DNA from: Echinococcus granulosus
Taxonomy: Eukaryota > Platyhelminthes > Cestoda > Cyclophyllidea > Taeniidae
Reading direction: 5' to 3'
Assembly: GCF_000524195.1 (NCBI RefSeq)
Contig: NW_020170460.1
Span: 198,356-262,355 of the forward strand
DNA length: 64,000 nt
The position numbers and the translations under genes were made by a program. The notes beneath the pieces are model-generated. The model had not been told where the DNA came from, did no database searches, and saw only the letters and a program-made list of their open reading frames with translations. Positions 13,901-28,900 of this stretch are shown piece after piece (within the stretch, counting starts at the first letter, position 1; each line of letters starts with the position of its first letter).

Positions 13901-16900
13901 GCATCTTGGCAATTCTACTGGATCTGGAGTTTTGTCCTGTTTAGGAGATGTATTGAGAAAGGGGGATGCGCTGTCCTCCTACTCTCGGAGACTAGGTGAT
14001 GCACTACAAGGAGGCCATCTCGTATGCCTATTGCTAGCTGTAAGAACTCTGGTCTAAAAGCAGATTTTATTTGACAAACGAAAGGGGTTTCTTATATACA
14101 CCTCCCTACCAGACATGTTATCTATCTGGGTTCTATTCAGATGGTAGAGAGGAGGAGGAAGTACCGTGTGTCTATTTATTTGACAAGTTTGTGCAAATAC
14201 TGTAGACATCTCCGTAACCAACTTTTCTAGATGGTTCGCGGCTAGTGCCGCTCTAGTTGTCAATGGTATTTCTGCAAAACATGGAACTGAGATAGTTGCC
14301 GAAGGTTAAAGTCCTTTTTGATCCTGTTTGGAGCAATCAAATGAATGAGTCGTTGAGTAGTGACCTGTGACTAAGTAAATTCTTAAATATGCTAATAATT
14401 GGCTTACATCCGGATTGAAGTTTTTTAAAGCCACAAAACCGCCTCCAGTGGTAATAACAACACCAAATGCACAAGTTTTGTGCAATGAAGACTCTCACTT
14501 CTGCACATTGAAGTGGCATCACGTCAATCAAAAGTCGCTTTGTCGTACTAAATCATAAAATTTTAATTTATGGTTTTCTCTTCGTTGATTACTAACAAAA
14601 CAGTGTGAAACGGGGATTCACAACATACAGGTACCTAGTTAATAAAAAAGTACGGTAAAATATGAGACCAATTTCACCACTATGGAAAGTTAAAAAAGAA
14701 CAACTATAAAAATAACTATTATTATATCTTAATGACTGCCGTGACAACTAGCATACACCCACATCCGGAATTTCTTCTCAAAAAGTTGCCTTTCCCATCA
14801 AATAAATAAGTAAATTGGCAAACAGTGCAGTGATGGGCGTTAATTCCTATTAGAGGAGTCTTTTTCTCAAGCAGAGCCGAAGCCCTCTTAAGAGTGAAGG
14901 GCTTGAGTTCTTTAAGGTGTTGAATAACAAAACATTGCAGCACCAGATGAAATTCCACGGATTGGGTGAGCTTCATGAACATAAACTTTTAATTGGAGCC
15001 TTCAAGCTTCCAAAAGTTGACCTGCATATGCATTGAATCCTCCCTAAAAAGAACAAAAGCTTTCAAATAATGAATGGTGTGATTCATTCGGGACCTTGTG
15101 ACATAAATCTGCATTGAAAGGTCCTTCTCAATAGGTGCATAAATAATTTTCAATGAAATCGAGAATGGCCTTGATATTGGCAGAATTCTTTGAAAAGAAA
15201 TAAATCAAAAAGGGATTGTTTCAAGCTTATAATCAACGAAGAGATTCTCTGTTAGTTGACATTTTTTCTGGGCCCAAGGAGTGTTTTTCAAGCATAACAA
15301 TTGACTTTCATTTCGCTTTGCTCTCCACTCTTTAGTGCTCTATTGCCCCCCGCTACCCGATGTCCTAGAGGTTGGAGGTCATTTGGGCTATGCGCTGCAC
15401 ACCCACACTGATGCCACGGGAGCCACAGTGGCCGTCGCCGAGATTGGCTGTCTGCCCGATCGGTTTGTCTTTCCTTTCTCCACTGTTGCAGCCACTAGCA
15501 CCTCGCTCCACTTGAGTGACTTTGAGCCCCTGAAGAACCGATTGGTGCTTCAGTGCGACCACCACAGAAGGCAGTGGATACCTGATCCGCCTCCTGGAGG
15601 TTGCATGACCCGTGAGTGAGATGAGTACGGTAGACCTTTTAAAGTTGGATGTTTTAATGCTCGAAGAGAGCAGCATTCTTTATCTTGAAGGTGAGTTCTC
15701 CTATTAAGCAGTGCTGCTGATGGCCATCTGACACGACAAGAAAATTTTAGCTTATCTGATGGCAGAGAACATGCCATTACTGTCTTAATTGTGATTATTT
15801 GTCAGTTTGGATCATTACTGCCCTATGGGGATAAAAATGAGCCGACACTGAGGCAAAAATGTGTGGAATGNNNNNNNNNNNNNNNNNNNNNNNNNNNNNN
15901 NNNNNNNNNNNNNNNNNNNNNNNNNNNNNNNNNNNNNNNNNNNNNNNNNNNNNNNNNNNNNNNNNNNNNNGGATGTAAAATGTAAAGTTAGCTGATATTT
16001 GAAGCTGTTTTTGGATTCACCGGCTAGATTTTTGAATAAAATTGTATTCAGTTACCGATTAATTGCAATCATCTTTTTCGTTTTATTATAATTATTCCCA
16101 AGCGGAATGAAATAATGAGGTTCTGCAGACAGATGCTTGAAACATCAAGTAACGAAGTACTCGGCTGTCAAGTAACTCACTTCGCAGTGCATAAAATACC
16201 TTTTCTGATGGTTAGAGTATTTTTTTGTTAATCTTTGCAAGTAATTTTACTTAATCTCAAACAAGTCAAGTGCCATGTGGGCGAACTTGAACTGACACCA
16301 AGCTATTGAACAACGATGAAAAAAGGTGAAAGTAAGTTGTACTTGATGGGGGTTTAACATCTAACTTTATCTGAGTAATTTTACATTGATTGGGCTTTAA
16401 ATGGCCATTTATGGGATCTTAATGCTTGAAGACAAGTGTTTAGGTCTACTGTCACAACCGAGTGACGGAAGATGTATGAGAGTGCCATGTTCCTGACTGT
16501 ACAGGCATGTCGGGTATTTCTATACTTAATTTCTGCCTCACTAAACAGTGTTTTAGTAGTAACTTAGTGATGTTTTTTTTTCCTACCTTTCCCATATCGG
16601 CTCAAATCAATCGCAACTTGACAATCAACCAAATATTGCTAATCTGATTTTGGACCCCCTACGTGGCATACGACTGGGTTTGTTATCAAAATTAACTGGA
16701 GCACCTGCCAGATGGGAACTTCCCAGTCAAATAACTAACCAAAACAGTCTATTGTTTCGTGCATTTACTAGCTAGCTACACCAATTTCTCACCAGACATC
16801 ATGTTCGTTAAACTCTTTCCGATTACTTGTTTGCGCCACAGTATTGCTTCGTGCCACGACGGGTGTCATAATTGACAATAAAATGACCTATTCATAGTTA

Positions 16901-19900
16901 GATAAAATTTCTCTAGAAACAATTATTATCGGGAGTAAATTTAAGTCCAATGCCTTTTATAGCACCATTTTTTACAAATTTAGTCCCCCTATCGATTTTA
17001 TTACTTCCTAATCAAAAATCGTTGGCAATTATCGGTAAATTGATTAATTGACAAACGCAAGTTAACTTATCTACCTTTATAATTAAAATGGTTTTTAGAA
17101 AATATATCTTTAAAATTAGTTCAAAAATGTTTCATTTGAAATAGAATACGGTCTGGTGAGCTGCCTAGACTGTCAGTGTGTCGAAGGAAAGTTGGTTATC
17201 AAAATCTACGAGTTTTTACCTTTCAAATTGATCAATTCAATCGCTGCTACAAAGTCTTTTGCAGTAAGCTTGAACAACCTGTTTTAGATGCGGTGTCCCT
17301 AAAATGATAGAAACGCCGCTTGCATGTATTTGTTTCATTTATTACTTTTATTTATTAGATGGATTCAATTTTGGAAGGTTTTGCAGCTTCCTCTAGTCTA
17401 CTGCACCACTTAGCCTGTCTCAGACCTTTCCATCCTCGAGACAATTTTGTTTTAGTGGAACTGGAAATTTTACATCTACTCCAACTGTCAACTCTCCCCA
17501 AAATTGATTTCTCCTAAGGGGAACAACAAATTTAGGATTTTTACAAGATCTTGTTCGAGTTATAGGAGATTACGAACATTTAAACTTGCTACCTCTTAGT
17601 GATATGGTGCATTTCATAATAGCAGAGAAAAAAGGACAACTAATCGCTTTGCGAGTTGTAAGTGAAGTAATGAAAAAAATCCAGGCATGGATTTGAAATG
17701 TCACCTGTGTCAAATTACTGCAAAATGACGTGGGGTAGGGGGCTGGCAGGAAATCATAATGACTAATTTGTTGGCAATTCATAAAATTCATCCACAATAT
17801 TACCCATAATTGCTTTTCAGGTGAGGAGATTAATGCCGTCTTGAAGGCACTGCTGAATTCCAAGACAACTACAATAGCACCACCTGACACGACAGAGGCT
17901 GTTAAGGAAACAATAAAGACCACCAATTTAACGACTACAGCAACAACAACGAATACCACTGTCGCCGCCATGACAATGCCAAGCACAACTTCTGAGGCAT
18001 CAGTCCTCACTGACCCCCTAAAATCGCCTTCAAAGATTGATAGGAGCAACAGTAGCGCTGCAGAGAACGCCAGCCTGTCTCATGGATCCTCCGGTAGGCA
18101 TTCAAATCAATTGGGGAAATGGATATTGTCCTGGGTGTTCCATGTAAAGTTTCAAGCCCCAAACTGATGAAGGAAAGTAAATAGTAGTCCTTTAGGTATA
18201 AAATTTCGTAGTTGCCGTGGCAGTGTAATTTCATCATGCCTAAATGCTCCCATCAGATAGCGATATCAGATTAATAAAAAAATTTAAAAGATTGTATTTT
18301 TTTAATTGCCATTGAATAGTCTTATTTGGAGTCATGCTGTAAAAATGGGTTTATATTACGAGTTTTTTTGGCTTTTTTAATGACGCTGGTTAGTCACCGC
18401 ATAAATTGGACCCGTAGTTTTTTTAAAAATGAACGCTATTACCAAGGCAACGCTGCAAATAATGGAACGGTACTGATCAAATTAGGCCTTATGTATTTTT
18501 TATAGGACCTCTTCAAAATCAGTCTAAAAATATGCAAACGTTGCAAATACCAAAATACCACCAAACAACGAGGAGTACATCAAATCTAGGGGCGCTGTAA
18601 AAAAATGGGTTAAATGTTTATTTTATGCAATTTTTGCTTTCAACGCAGATTCAAAGGCATCGCTGGCACTTTTCGTTAATAACATCAAATTCCGTATTTT
18701 TGGTATGGTCTAACAGCCTTTTGGAAACACCGTATTGATTTTCACGTTTTTCTTTGTTTTCACATTCACTAACTTCAGTGAAAAGAAAATCGATGGTTAT
18801 TGATCGGTGCGAGTGCACTATGGGCACTTGCTGTAGCGTCGCCATTGTCCTAGAACTCGATTAGTTAGGTCGTTGATCAATTAAAACGATGAAATGGAAA
18901 TCAAAGGCAGAAGGAAGATTTTCTGAAATAGCACTAAAATTTCCACACCGCATTAGAAACAGTAAGTAGAAAGAACGGAGTTATCAAATAATTTTACTTT
19001 TCAACCGATCTCTTGACCGATTTTGATAGCTCAAAAATTGTAGTGTTACTGCTTTCCATTCAAAATTTTGGCACTTTGTTAGGAGAATGGAGGTGATGCA
19101 TCATTTCTCATGCCTCACCAGTAATAACACAGACGACGCTCAATTAATCACAAGTAGCTAAAGCGCGTGGGTGTGCGCTAGGTGCCATGCTGAAGACCCT
19201 CGTTTTCCTTTTAACCCAGATAAAGCAGTCATTTTAGTGAAGGCTCACGGCCGTATACAACTTGACGACTTATTTCGATCTTGTTTGTGCCATTAACCTA
19301 GATTGTGCTAACCTTGTGAAATTTGTTCACAAAATGCGGAAGATTCATGTTTATGCTACTTTTTTCCTCAACTTTTAGCTGCAATGGGTGCAATATTTGG
19401 ATTCATTTTGTGTCTCCTCATTCTCTTAATCGTCGTCTTTATTTTCCGCCAGAGGTAAATTTGCTTCCATTTGCGTTATTTCTATGAACCTCCTGCTAGT
19501 TTACACTTATTCACGTGGTATCAAGGGTACTAGCTAGTTTTCACAGTCAGTCATAATTTAATGGAAGAAGAAACAGACCAAAAATTATTATAAGGCTAAT
19601 ATATGGTGGAATTTTTAAATTCTGTTTGCATTACTTATTGCTTAGTTTTAAGAAAATATGCAGAATAAATGAACATAAATAGTTGTAAAATACGGATATT
19701 TCTTGCATGGTGTGCTTTAATCTTTCAAAAGGATCCACTCGAAATATGGAACATTTTTTTTCAATTAACCATTGTATATTTTCAAATCTGGTATAAATTT
19801 ACTACAATCATCTTCACTGCTTACTACACATTTGAGCAATAGCTTAAAAAGACGAATTTTGAGGCAAAAATCAATTGAAATTTCCTTCCATTTTTCGCTT

Positions 19901-22900
19901 TTTAGAGGCGTCTTCTGTGATAGAGCATGGGCTAATGCGTCCCCTTAGCAAACTGACAACCGATAAGGTTTTGAGGAATTATTGCCATATTTTTTGATTG
20001 GCTACACAACTAACAGCCATCTGTGATTTTCCCAAAGTGCAATTTGTGCAAGGATTTCAGTAAATTTCAGGAAAAAAACTAATAAGATTTCTAGTAATGC
20101 ATTTGTTGTGGGCTGTGGCGCCAGAAGTTCTGAACGAGACGGATTCCCACTAACAAATTGTAGGCTCTTACGAACGGTTCGTTCCAAGTTGGTGACTAGC
20201 AATACTCTTCCTGGTCGATTCCCTGGCTCTGGAATGTTCATGAACACCCTCTCGGGTTCCCTCACCTTTTCGCGTCACCGCAAGAACCCTTACTTCTCTC
20301 CCTCCCGCCATCCTACCGTTATAATGTCTCAATCCGCCGTCTCCATTCCTCACCATCCTCAACACTGGCTCAACGGTTCCAGCATCAGTGTTGTAAAACC
20401 CACATCTGCCGCAGTCTCACTTGGCAACCTTCATGCCTCGAAACCCTCCCTTTCACGCCTTCCGCCTCCTTCCATTTCGTCGACACAGGCAGCAAGTGCT
20501 GTGCAAGACGCCCAACAGCAGCCTGGACCACCCTCTTCGGTGACTACACCAAATTCGACGTCACTAAGCACTCAAAGGCAAACTCTACTATCGGCGGACA
20601 CGGTGACGACCAATGTGTCAGCCGGGCAGCCATCGCCAACTATTACGATGGGATATTGTGGAGCGTCCGCAGATAGACTCGCAGAGGGTTTCACTGAAAC
20701 CCCTGATGTTAATCAGGTAAGTGAATAAGGAAAGAGAACTAAGTTTAAAAGTGTCGAATTAAAGGTTTAATTGGAGACTGTTTGACAAATTAGCGGACAT
20801 GGATTTAAGAGCGTTCAAGTGAATATTGAGATCATTCTTAGTGCCCATGTATTAACTGAAAGAAAGGTTTGCAGCGGTTTTAAGAGTCAATTTCTAGTCC
20901 AAACGGTATTAAATTAAATATACTAATGCTTCGTCATCCTTTTATGATAATTCTGTTTCCAGTCTAGTGTCAACTTTACTTTTGATGTTCTGAATACGAG
21001 AATCAGGCTGGAGTTTCCTCCTTATGGTTATAACTGCAACTGAACATCTGGAGAGCTTTTCACTTGTCAAATTACATTAAATAAAGGGACTTTGATGTTA
21101 AGCCTATTGAGTCTGAAAGGAAATGAATTAGTGATTAAGAAGAATCAACAGTTCCGTACATACTCAAAGACGTTGCTGAACGGTCCGTCTTGCAAAGAGA
21201 GGTTGATTCAAATCAGCTTAAAACACAGATTTGTCTATATCTTGTCAAGGTGGCTCCAAAGTACTTCCAAGGATTATTGTCGCATGACAAAACCTGTTGC
21301 GTTTATAATAGTGATATGAAATGTTATGAAGTAACATCCATCTCCTAATGCTTGACCTTTCTAATCCATTCAGACCTTTCGTATTTAATAACTAAATGTA
21401 ATGCCATAATGATTGAACTAGAAAGATGGAACGATGGACAGACACAGAGACAGATAAACAGGTAGCCATAATAACAAAACTTCCGACAGGAGGGCAGGCA
21501 CCGCGATCGGTAGATGAATTGATAGATCATCAAAGTTACTAAGACATTTGTCGGGCCCTTACCGGAAACATCTTCCACATCGCTTCTTACCCTCTTTTAG
21601 GTGTTTTCGGCCACCCTTCCTTGGAAATCGAAGCCCCAAGGCGGTGTCGCAGGTGGACTGAAGCGTCTCTCAACCTTTATTCGTTCTGCCATGAGTGGAT
21701 CATCTGCATCCTTCAACGGTCACCATAGTAACCATGGCAATCATCACCAGCAAACGATGGCAACGCCAGGGGCGGCAAGACGGAAAAACTTCGCTGGGCC
21801 TTGGCCTTCCGCCTCTTTCGCTTCCTCCCCTACCTCCACAGCTAATTCAGTGGGCCTATTCAGCTCCGCTCAATCGAGATCAAGCTACACCTCGGATGTT
21901 ACTATTCAGCCCAGTGAGTAAACCAGAAGAGTCTTTCAACATTTAGCAAAGAGGGAAAATTTGGTTGTATTTATGTTTACTGAGTACCCAGTCCTGAAGA
22001 GTGCAAGCTTGGAAGTAATTTATCATTCAGGTGCAGAGAAAAAATGGGCGACTGGTGCCGTAGAGGTAGAGTATGCAAGACATTTCAATTCTACTCGTTG
22101 TTTACCCGTTCCTCTGCAAGAATAATAAAGAATGCGTCTGGAAATACACATAAATCATGAATCGTTACCACTAGGTGTTGGTAATAACAGATAGTCACTA
22201 CCAACTTTTGCATTCCCTTTCACCCCCCCCTCCCCATCACAGTCCCCTCTCCGCTGGGATCACTGGGTCGAAGCAGCCTAGGTCAGATCCCGGTGGATCG
22301 CAAGGCTCCAGTGTACCTTGTCGACTCCTCGATGTGCCATTTGAACAATCAGCAGAGAGAAGCCACTACTCCCACCAACGTCGCAAACGCTACACTTGGA
22401 GGTGGAGCGAGACGAGGGATGAGGAAGACAACCCCTTTGCCCCCACTGCCACCTCTTCATCCCCATTACTTCAACACCAATCAGCAGCAAAATCAACAAC
22501 TGCACAAACAGCAGCAGGAATCCAACTCTTTGTCGGTAAGTTTAGCACCATTTGTCTAATTCTTCACATCTATCCACCTACCTACTCACCATCTACCCAT
22601 TAATCAAGTAATCCACCTGTCCATTCCACATTCTTCCACCTATCAAATTATTAGACTACTCATCTACTCCTTCATTTATCTCTCCATCCCTTTTCCATTT
22701 CTTTCTCCGTCCGTTCATTCCTTCTGTCTCCCTTGCATTTTATGCGTTTTGTGGATGAATAATTTCTGTTTTTTGACTCGCAGGGCCAGGGACCCCATGG
22801 GAAAACGGCAACCCTCAATATGGATACCTATTTAGAGCCCATCGACGGTGTGGACTCTTTGGGGCGGTCAGACACCATCCCCGCGGCTGAAGATCTCTCT

Positions 22901-25900
22901 GTCACTGAGGTGATATCCGGTGGCACCTTCTCTGAAGGTTCGACTCTTGTGATCTTGCCAGATCTGCAGAAATTAATCAGATTTTGTTAGGTAAACATCA
23001 AAATGGGCCACTACGAACACACCGCTAAGTCGGTATACGTAAGTAATCGTTAAACCACAGTAATCTGGATGCAAAACTGCTCCTGCTCTGTTTTAAGGAA
23101 TTGAATTATATTAATTTGGATTAAATTGATTGGTTGTGAGCGATCAGGCAATCCATGTGTTACGTCAGTTTTGTCAAAGTTGGGGGATTTCCCTTTGGCG
23201 CACTTCTGTTACGTACATGTCAAAAAGAATGCATTTTTTGCGATTCACATCAAATAAAATGCCTTGAAGTCCAGCCTAAATGTGAGAACGACAGGTGATT
23301 ACTTCAAATAACAGCTCGCCCTCTAAGCTATGATTTTCCATTTTATTCAATCGCTTAATTAAGTAGTATTGGTCGACTTTTATTCATGATCCGGTTTTGA
23401 CACTTGAAAACTTTTAAATCCATTTCATAGCAATTGCCAATTTTTCCCATTAAAATTTACAAACTTCTTTTGCGTATCGCATTCAAGTCTTTATGTGGAT
23501 ATCCAACTTCCTTTGCTCCAATTTGACCAGTTTAGGTGGTAGAGACAATTCATCATATTAAATACGGTGTAGACTCGACAAATTAAGATCCTTTTGCTCA
23601 ACATGAGGCTAAGTGGTTAATAAAGAATTAACGTCACTCATTTTACAACAGTCAGATGATTAGATTTAAATGGTTTTAAGCTGTCAGCTGACTATGGAGA
23701 ACCGTGGGAGATTGCGTAATTATGATAACTGTATTAGGGAATGGTGAAGGGTTAGTCGCACTTTAAAGAAACCCTTTCCATATAGTGCCTTTAAAACCTA
23801 TCTATTCGGCTTATTCGAGAGGAAATAATCCTATTGGTCACTAGCCCTCAGCTGATTATCGACCGAGAGCATATTCACTAATCATTGATCATTCGAGTTA
23901 ACTAGACAGATATTATCAATCAATCGGTCGACTATCCCGGCATGCGGGAGTGTTAAAAACACACCATATGCACTGGGTATTGATTTTTCTCTTAACCACC
24001 AAACATCGATCATCCAAAAATTAACAGCTGATTTGAAAAGGGTGGGAACGGCAAAATCTTGCGTGTCACAAGTACAGATTTTTGTTATGCTTGAGCACTT
24101 GATTGGGTGGTTTTTTTGTGAAATTGCTTTAATACTTCTTTGGCGTGAGTTATCCCTGGCAGATAATTAATTAAATATTTCCTAATTATTGGTTAAACCA
24201 TCAATTTTTAATAACTTGTAAATTATTGATCTGTCTTTAATAAAGTTGTAGTTTGAGGATAGTACCAAAATAAACGAGATGTTGTGACATTCCTTCGTAG
24301 AGTTTATAAAATTTACTCTTAGCTATAAAGGGCATTAAAGACTTATTATGAAGAGACAAAGATGATTAAGCTACTATCAATAGAATCGTATCTGTATGTT
24401 AGATAAATAGATTTGTTTTCAGAAATAAAGATTTGTGTAAAACACTCAAAATTGTGTCCGATTTACCCAAGGAAATACAAAATTAAATTTAAATCATAAT
24501 TGAATGGAAAGCTGGGAGTTGATGTACTTTAATAAGAAGCTGGATTCGGACTTAAAATATACTTCAAAGAAGTTAACGGAAATAATTTGAATTCTCCTGA
24601 TTTGTAATTAGTAAATTGTATTTTTTTAACTAAGTCATTGCAATTGCAACCCATATTCAAAACAGTAATTACCCTTAGTGCCCTGAGTCTTCCTTGAAGT
24701 CGGCATGAGTCATGGGAGTGTGCCGGAAGGCACATTTATCATGCTGCGGCTATCAGCACGGCTCGCAGGCGAAGCCCGCGATCAGAAGGACCATGACGAG
24801 GTCCTTAAGCGACCGTATAATCAAAACACTGAGTTGAACGAACAATCAAAGTATTATGCAGCCCCTCTTTTCTTTCAAGCACTCCACATGGCCAACCTTC
24901 CTCGTCAGCCATCCCAACGTAGTCAGTGCTATGATAAAAACACCAATAAACCAGCCACGACAGTCATCGAAGTGGTGCACAATCAAGACGACGTTTAACC
25001 GCGACATCACTGATCCGCCTAGGCAATTCCACTGAATCTGGAGTTTCGTCCTGTTTGAAAACTATTTTAGGGGTAGGGGGAATGTGTTAGCCATCTCGTA
25101 TGCCCATCACTAGTCCCAAGAATATTGAATCAAAAGCAGTCATTTTAATAAAAAAACGGCGTTTAAAACAGTTTCGTGGGAATACTGTTTCGCATCTGTT
25201 CCTCCTTGCTACATTGCTCTCATTTCAGCACTGCAAAGCCATTTACCTGTCTGAGTCCTATCCAGCTAGAAGAGGTATCGTGTATGTACTTAGCTGACAT
25301 CTTCGTAAAGGTGACGTTGACTGCTGCTTAACGAACTTTTCCAGATAATTTAGGAGAACACGAGATCGAGGTATTGTCAAAGGTAGGCCTCGATTCCAGG
25401 GTCTTCTCTCTTCTATCACGTTAATATTTAGCACTTAGCAATAAAAATTAGGGTGTTTTTACCCTTGGCATCAGGTTTGCTTGTCACTGCCACCGATATT
25501 AGCGCCTCGAGTCTTCCTTAAAATCGGAAGAAACCATAGGAGTATGCCGGAAGATATGTCATTGATGCACAGGAGAACTGAGTATTTCGACATGGTTTAG
25601 AGGCCATGCCGACAAGCGGGAGTAAAGTGGCGGGACCTTATGTGCCCGCGTAATTAAAACACCGAGTCAAACAAACAGTCAAGGTATTGTATACTCACCA
25701 AGTCAGTCAAAAGTGGGAGGCGTGTAGAATAAAAGTAACAATAAGTCATAAGCAAATTAATAATTATTCTAGTTAACACAAAGTTGTTTCTGCAATTCGT
25801 AGAGCAGAGGGTGAATTCTAAATGTCAGTCCCAAAGTAGGCCGTGAAAAAGGAATGGAGGATTTAGGACAACTGAGGATATTGAGGTGTGGAGCAAGATG

Positions 25901-28900
25901 ATGATCTTTAGCCAATTGACCAAAAAATTCACCCTAGATTTACATAACCTCAACAAAGTTTTTAGTCCCTACTGCAAATAACACTTGTCAACGCAGATGC
26001 TTTTGGTCCAATAAATGATGTGGAGTTATGGATAAGGCTCTTACACCATCAAGATTTTTGACAAAATTGAGGCATTACCTTCGCAGAATGTACCTTAAGG
26101 ATGTTGCTTCTTAACCCCTCTAAATACCTTCTTTGCATTTGGAACTAAGGAATATCAAAGTCAAAAGCACAACCGGTTAGTTTACCTAACATAACTACGA
26201 AAAATAAACATTTTAAAGAAAACCATAAAAGGGGAAGTAGATCGTAAAAGTGTTGAAGAATGTGAGAAAATAAAACGTAATTACAGGTAAATTATATTTC
26301 TTTTGTTCGTTGAATTCAAGGCTACTAAAGGAATGACCGCTTGGAGGCCGAATAAATGAGTGATTGAATAGATGGATTTAGGGTGGATGGATGGGTCTAG
26401 GATGGACTGATAACATGAGGGAAGAATATAATACTGGAAGTGCAACGGTGAGATAAGTTACCGTCTCTTCTTTTCAGACTCTGACACAGGTCATCAGGCA
26501 AGTTGGCCCTCTCTTTCCACAGGAAACGGTGGAAATGGCGGTTCTACTAATGCAGCAGCTGAAGGCGAGACATCCACGAGGGACGGCAGTGGTGGATATG
26601 GTGAAAGTAACAGCAGTATTGTCAAGGCACCCGAGGGAGCTCCCATCGCTGTCAGTGACCCCACAGTCTCCCTTGGGGATGCATCCTTCGAGGAAGACAC
26701 TTCTTCTGCGGCCGATTACTTCACTTACGATGAGGGTCAACGATCCCATGACCATCGACATGACCGGGTCATTCGAAGACCACGTCTCAGTCCACCTTGT
26801 GAGTCTTGTTTATCATTATTTGTATTGCTTGAGTTGCATATGATGACTCGTAATGTCGCCTTATTTTCAACGTATGATGATTGGTGCCACGGGTGGCTTC
26901 AATGGAGCCCATCGTAGCTCTCGAGTTGCCTCCTGAAGATGTTGTCAGGCATACGATTCTGGAGGCAGCTCTCCTGTGAACGCGTAGCAGAGTGGAAGGA
27001 CTGGCTTTGAGTTTTACGTTACCAGCACTAAAAATGGCTCGCGGAAGAGTCCGGACGAAGCAGTGCTATTTTGAGCACCATAATTGGCACCTTCTGTGCT
27101 TATGCTACCTTCCGCATCAAATTTTAATCCACTTTTTACAACATGACCTCTCATTCGGGTTGCAAGTGTAGGGAAGGGCTGAATGGCCATTTGTAAAGCT
27201 TCATGCAACCAATATGAAAGCCGAATCAGAGAAGACTGGAAAGGAGTGCGTAGTTAAATACACAGTTAAAAGGATCATTCTACCACACAAACGGCTCATT
27301 TTCCTAAGCGTCGTCTCCTGCACTCGCCATGGCCACTCTTCAGCTTGGATTGCTAAAAGTCTTCCGGGAGGTTGTATTTAATCGCAAACAATAAACTATG
27401 TCCCTTATTTTGCTAATAATTATGATGGGATTCCTAACTACCGAATGCCTTGTTAGTGAGAATGTTACTAGTAGTGAGGGCTAGAGCATGTTCTACAATG
27501 AAAAAGTCTCATGTAATGACAGTTCTTTGCTCAAAATTCGACCTTAAAGCAACAGCGGAGGGATTATCGGTGGCGCTTTCAAATTCACTTCATGTCTACT
27601 TGACCTCAAACTCGCATTTTGAGCATTTCTTCAACTGGTGGTTCTCTTTCATGCAAATTTAATTTTACTCTAATACTAAACTGGGAACTGAGGTTTGAAG
27701 TGACTGCCAAAATTCGATGTGGTTTCACAAACCTTCAGCTGTCAGTCTCCGTTTATTCAGACACCAACCCTTTCGACCTTTTCGTACGGCATGTTAGTTT
27801 ACCAAGCCAAGCATACGTGCAACGATTTAGCCATTCCCAACGACGTCATAAGGGGCACAACTGTGGAAGTGGTTTTATTTAGGGTATACGGGAGGTCTAT
27901 TTGGAGAGTGGCATGTTGCTTCTTCCACTTTTGAGCGGGATATTTGGGAACGTTTAGGCGGTGGTTTGCATTCATTTCATCGAGATTAAGGGAGGTGAAC
28001 AAACAGTTCCTTAAAGTAGAGCCAAGAAGACAAACCCATCAGCTGAGTAACTGCAATGGGGTAACTTTTTCATCCTGTCATTAGTACGATCTTTAGTTTA
28101 TCTTTACTAGTTTGCCATAAAGTAAATTGAAACCTCCCTTTTCCACTGATCCCGTTTGATCTTATTGAAAAGATGTCAAGCCTTATAATTTTGAAAGTAT
28201 ATTATTTTTGTATTACCGTCTCTATTGATGCCGCAAGTCTGGCGAAAGCGTTGCGAAGTTTGTATGTTTTAGGAGACATTTGCAAACCTCGGAATTCGGC
28301 TACATTCCACATGACCAAATTAGATGAGTTGAAGGTAACCCTGTGTATCAAATACAAAATATTTGGGCAAAATCGAACACTGGATACTTACTAGCTTCAT
28401 CTTGAAAGGTGAATTTAATAATCTTAAGCCGGTGTGCCACGCAGGAGGCAGACTAGGAGGTTGATAATACTAGGCTGTCGTCGAAGGCGATGGCCAAGCT
28501 CACCGAAATCTACGCTTGACCTGAAATAAAGTTAAGATAACTGAGCAGGGTAACTATGTCGACACCTTTATTCTGCTGTGAATGAACCCTTTTTAAAAAC
28601 CCACGTTTGCCACTTTCACTTTTACTATGTAAGTCATTTTAATGTCCCTTTAACTGAGATGGGAAATTGTTTTGCTAATTTCAAGTGGGCTGTAAATTAT
28701 TCTAATTAAATATCGTTCTCCTGACTTTTCAAACCTATTCCCTTCGCTATTGACCAGCTTTTTTGAATTTGGACTCCATCAGGTTGTCAGCATCGATTTT
28801 GTCATTTTAAGTCATCCAATCAATGAACTGGTACCGGTGGAAACTAAGAAATTGTTTTAAGCTGGAGAAAATGAATAAAGTTGTAAAAAGTAAAACTACA

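Noticed and set aside
20108..20163. In-frame extension upstream of the juxtamembrane exon (CGARSSERDGF)
   Set aside because: The exon must begin at 20164 to match the phase-2 end of the transmembrane exon; the extension lies in the intron.
26478..26798. Alternative open frame of the exon (TLTQVIRQVGPLFPQ and onward)
   Set aside because: It can join the phase-0 donor at 22909 but does not connect in phase to the next exon, whereas the chosen frame joins on both sides and continues the tail's composition.
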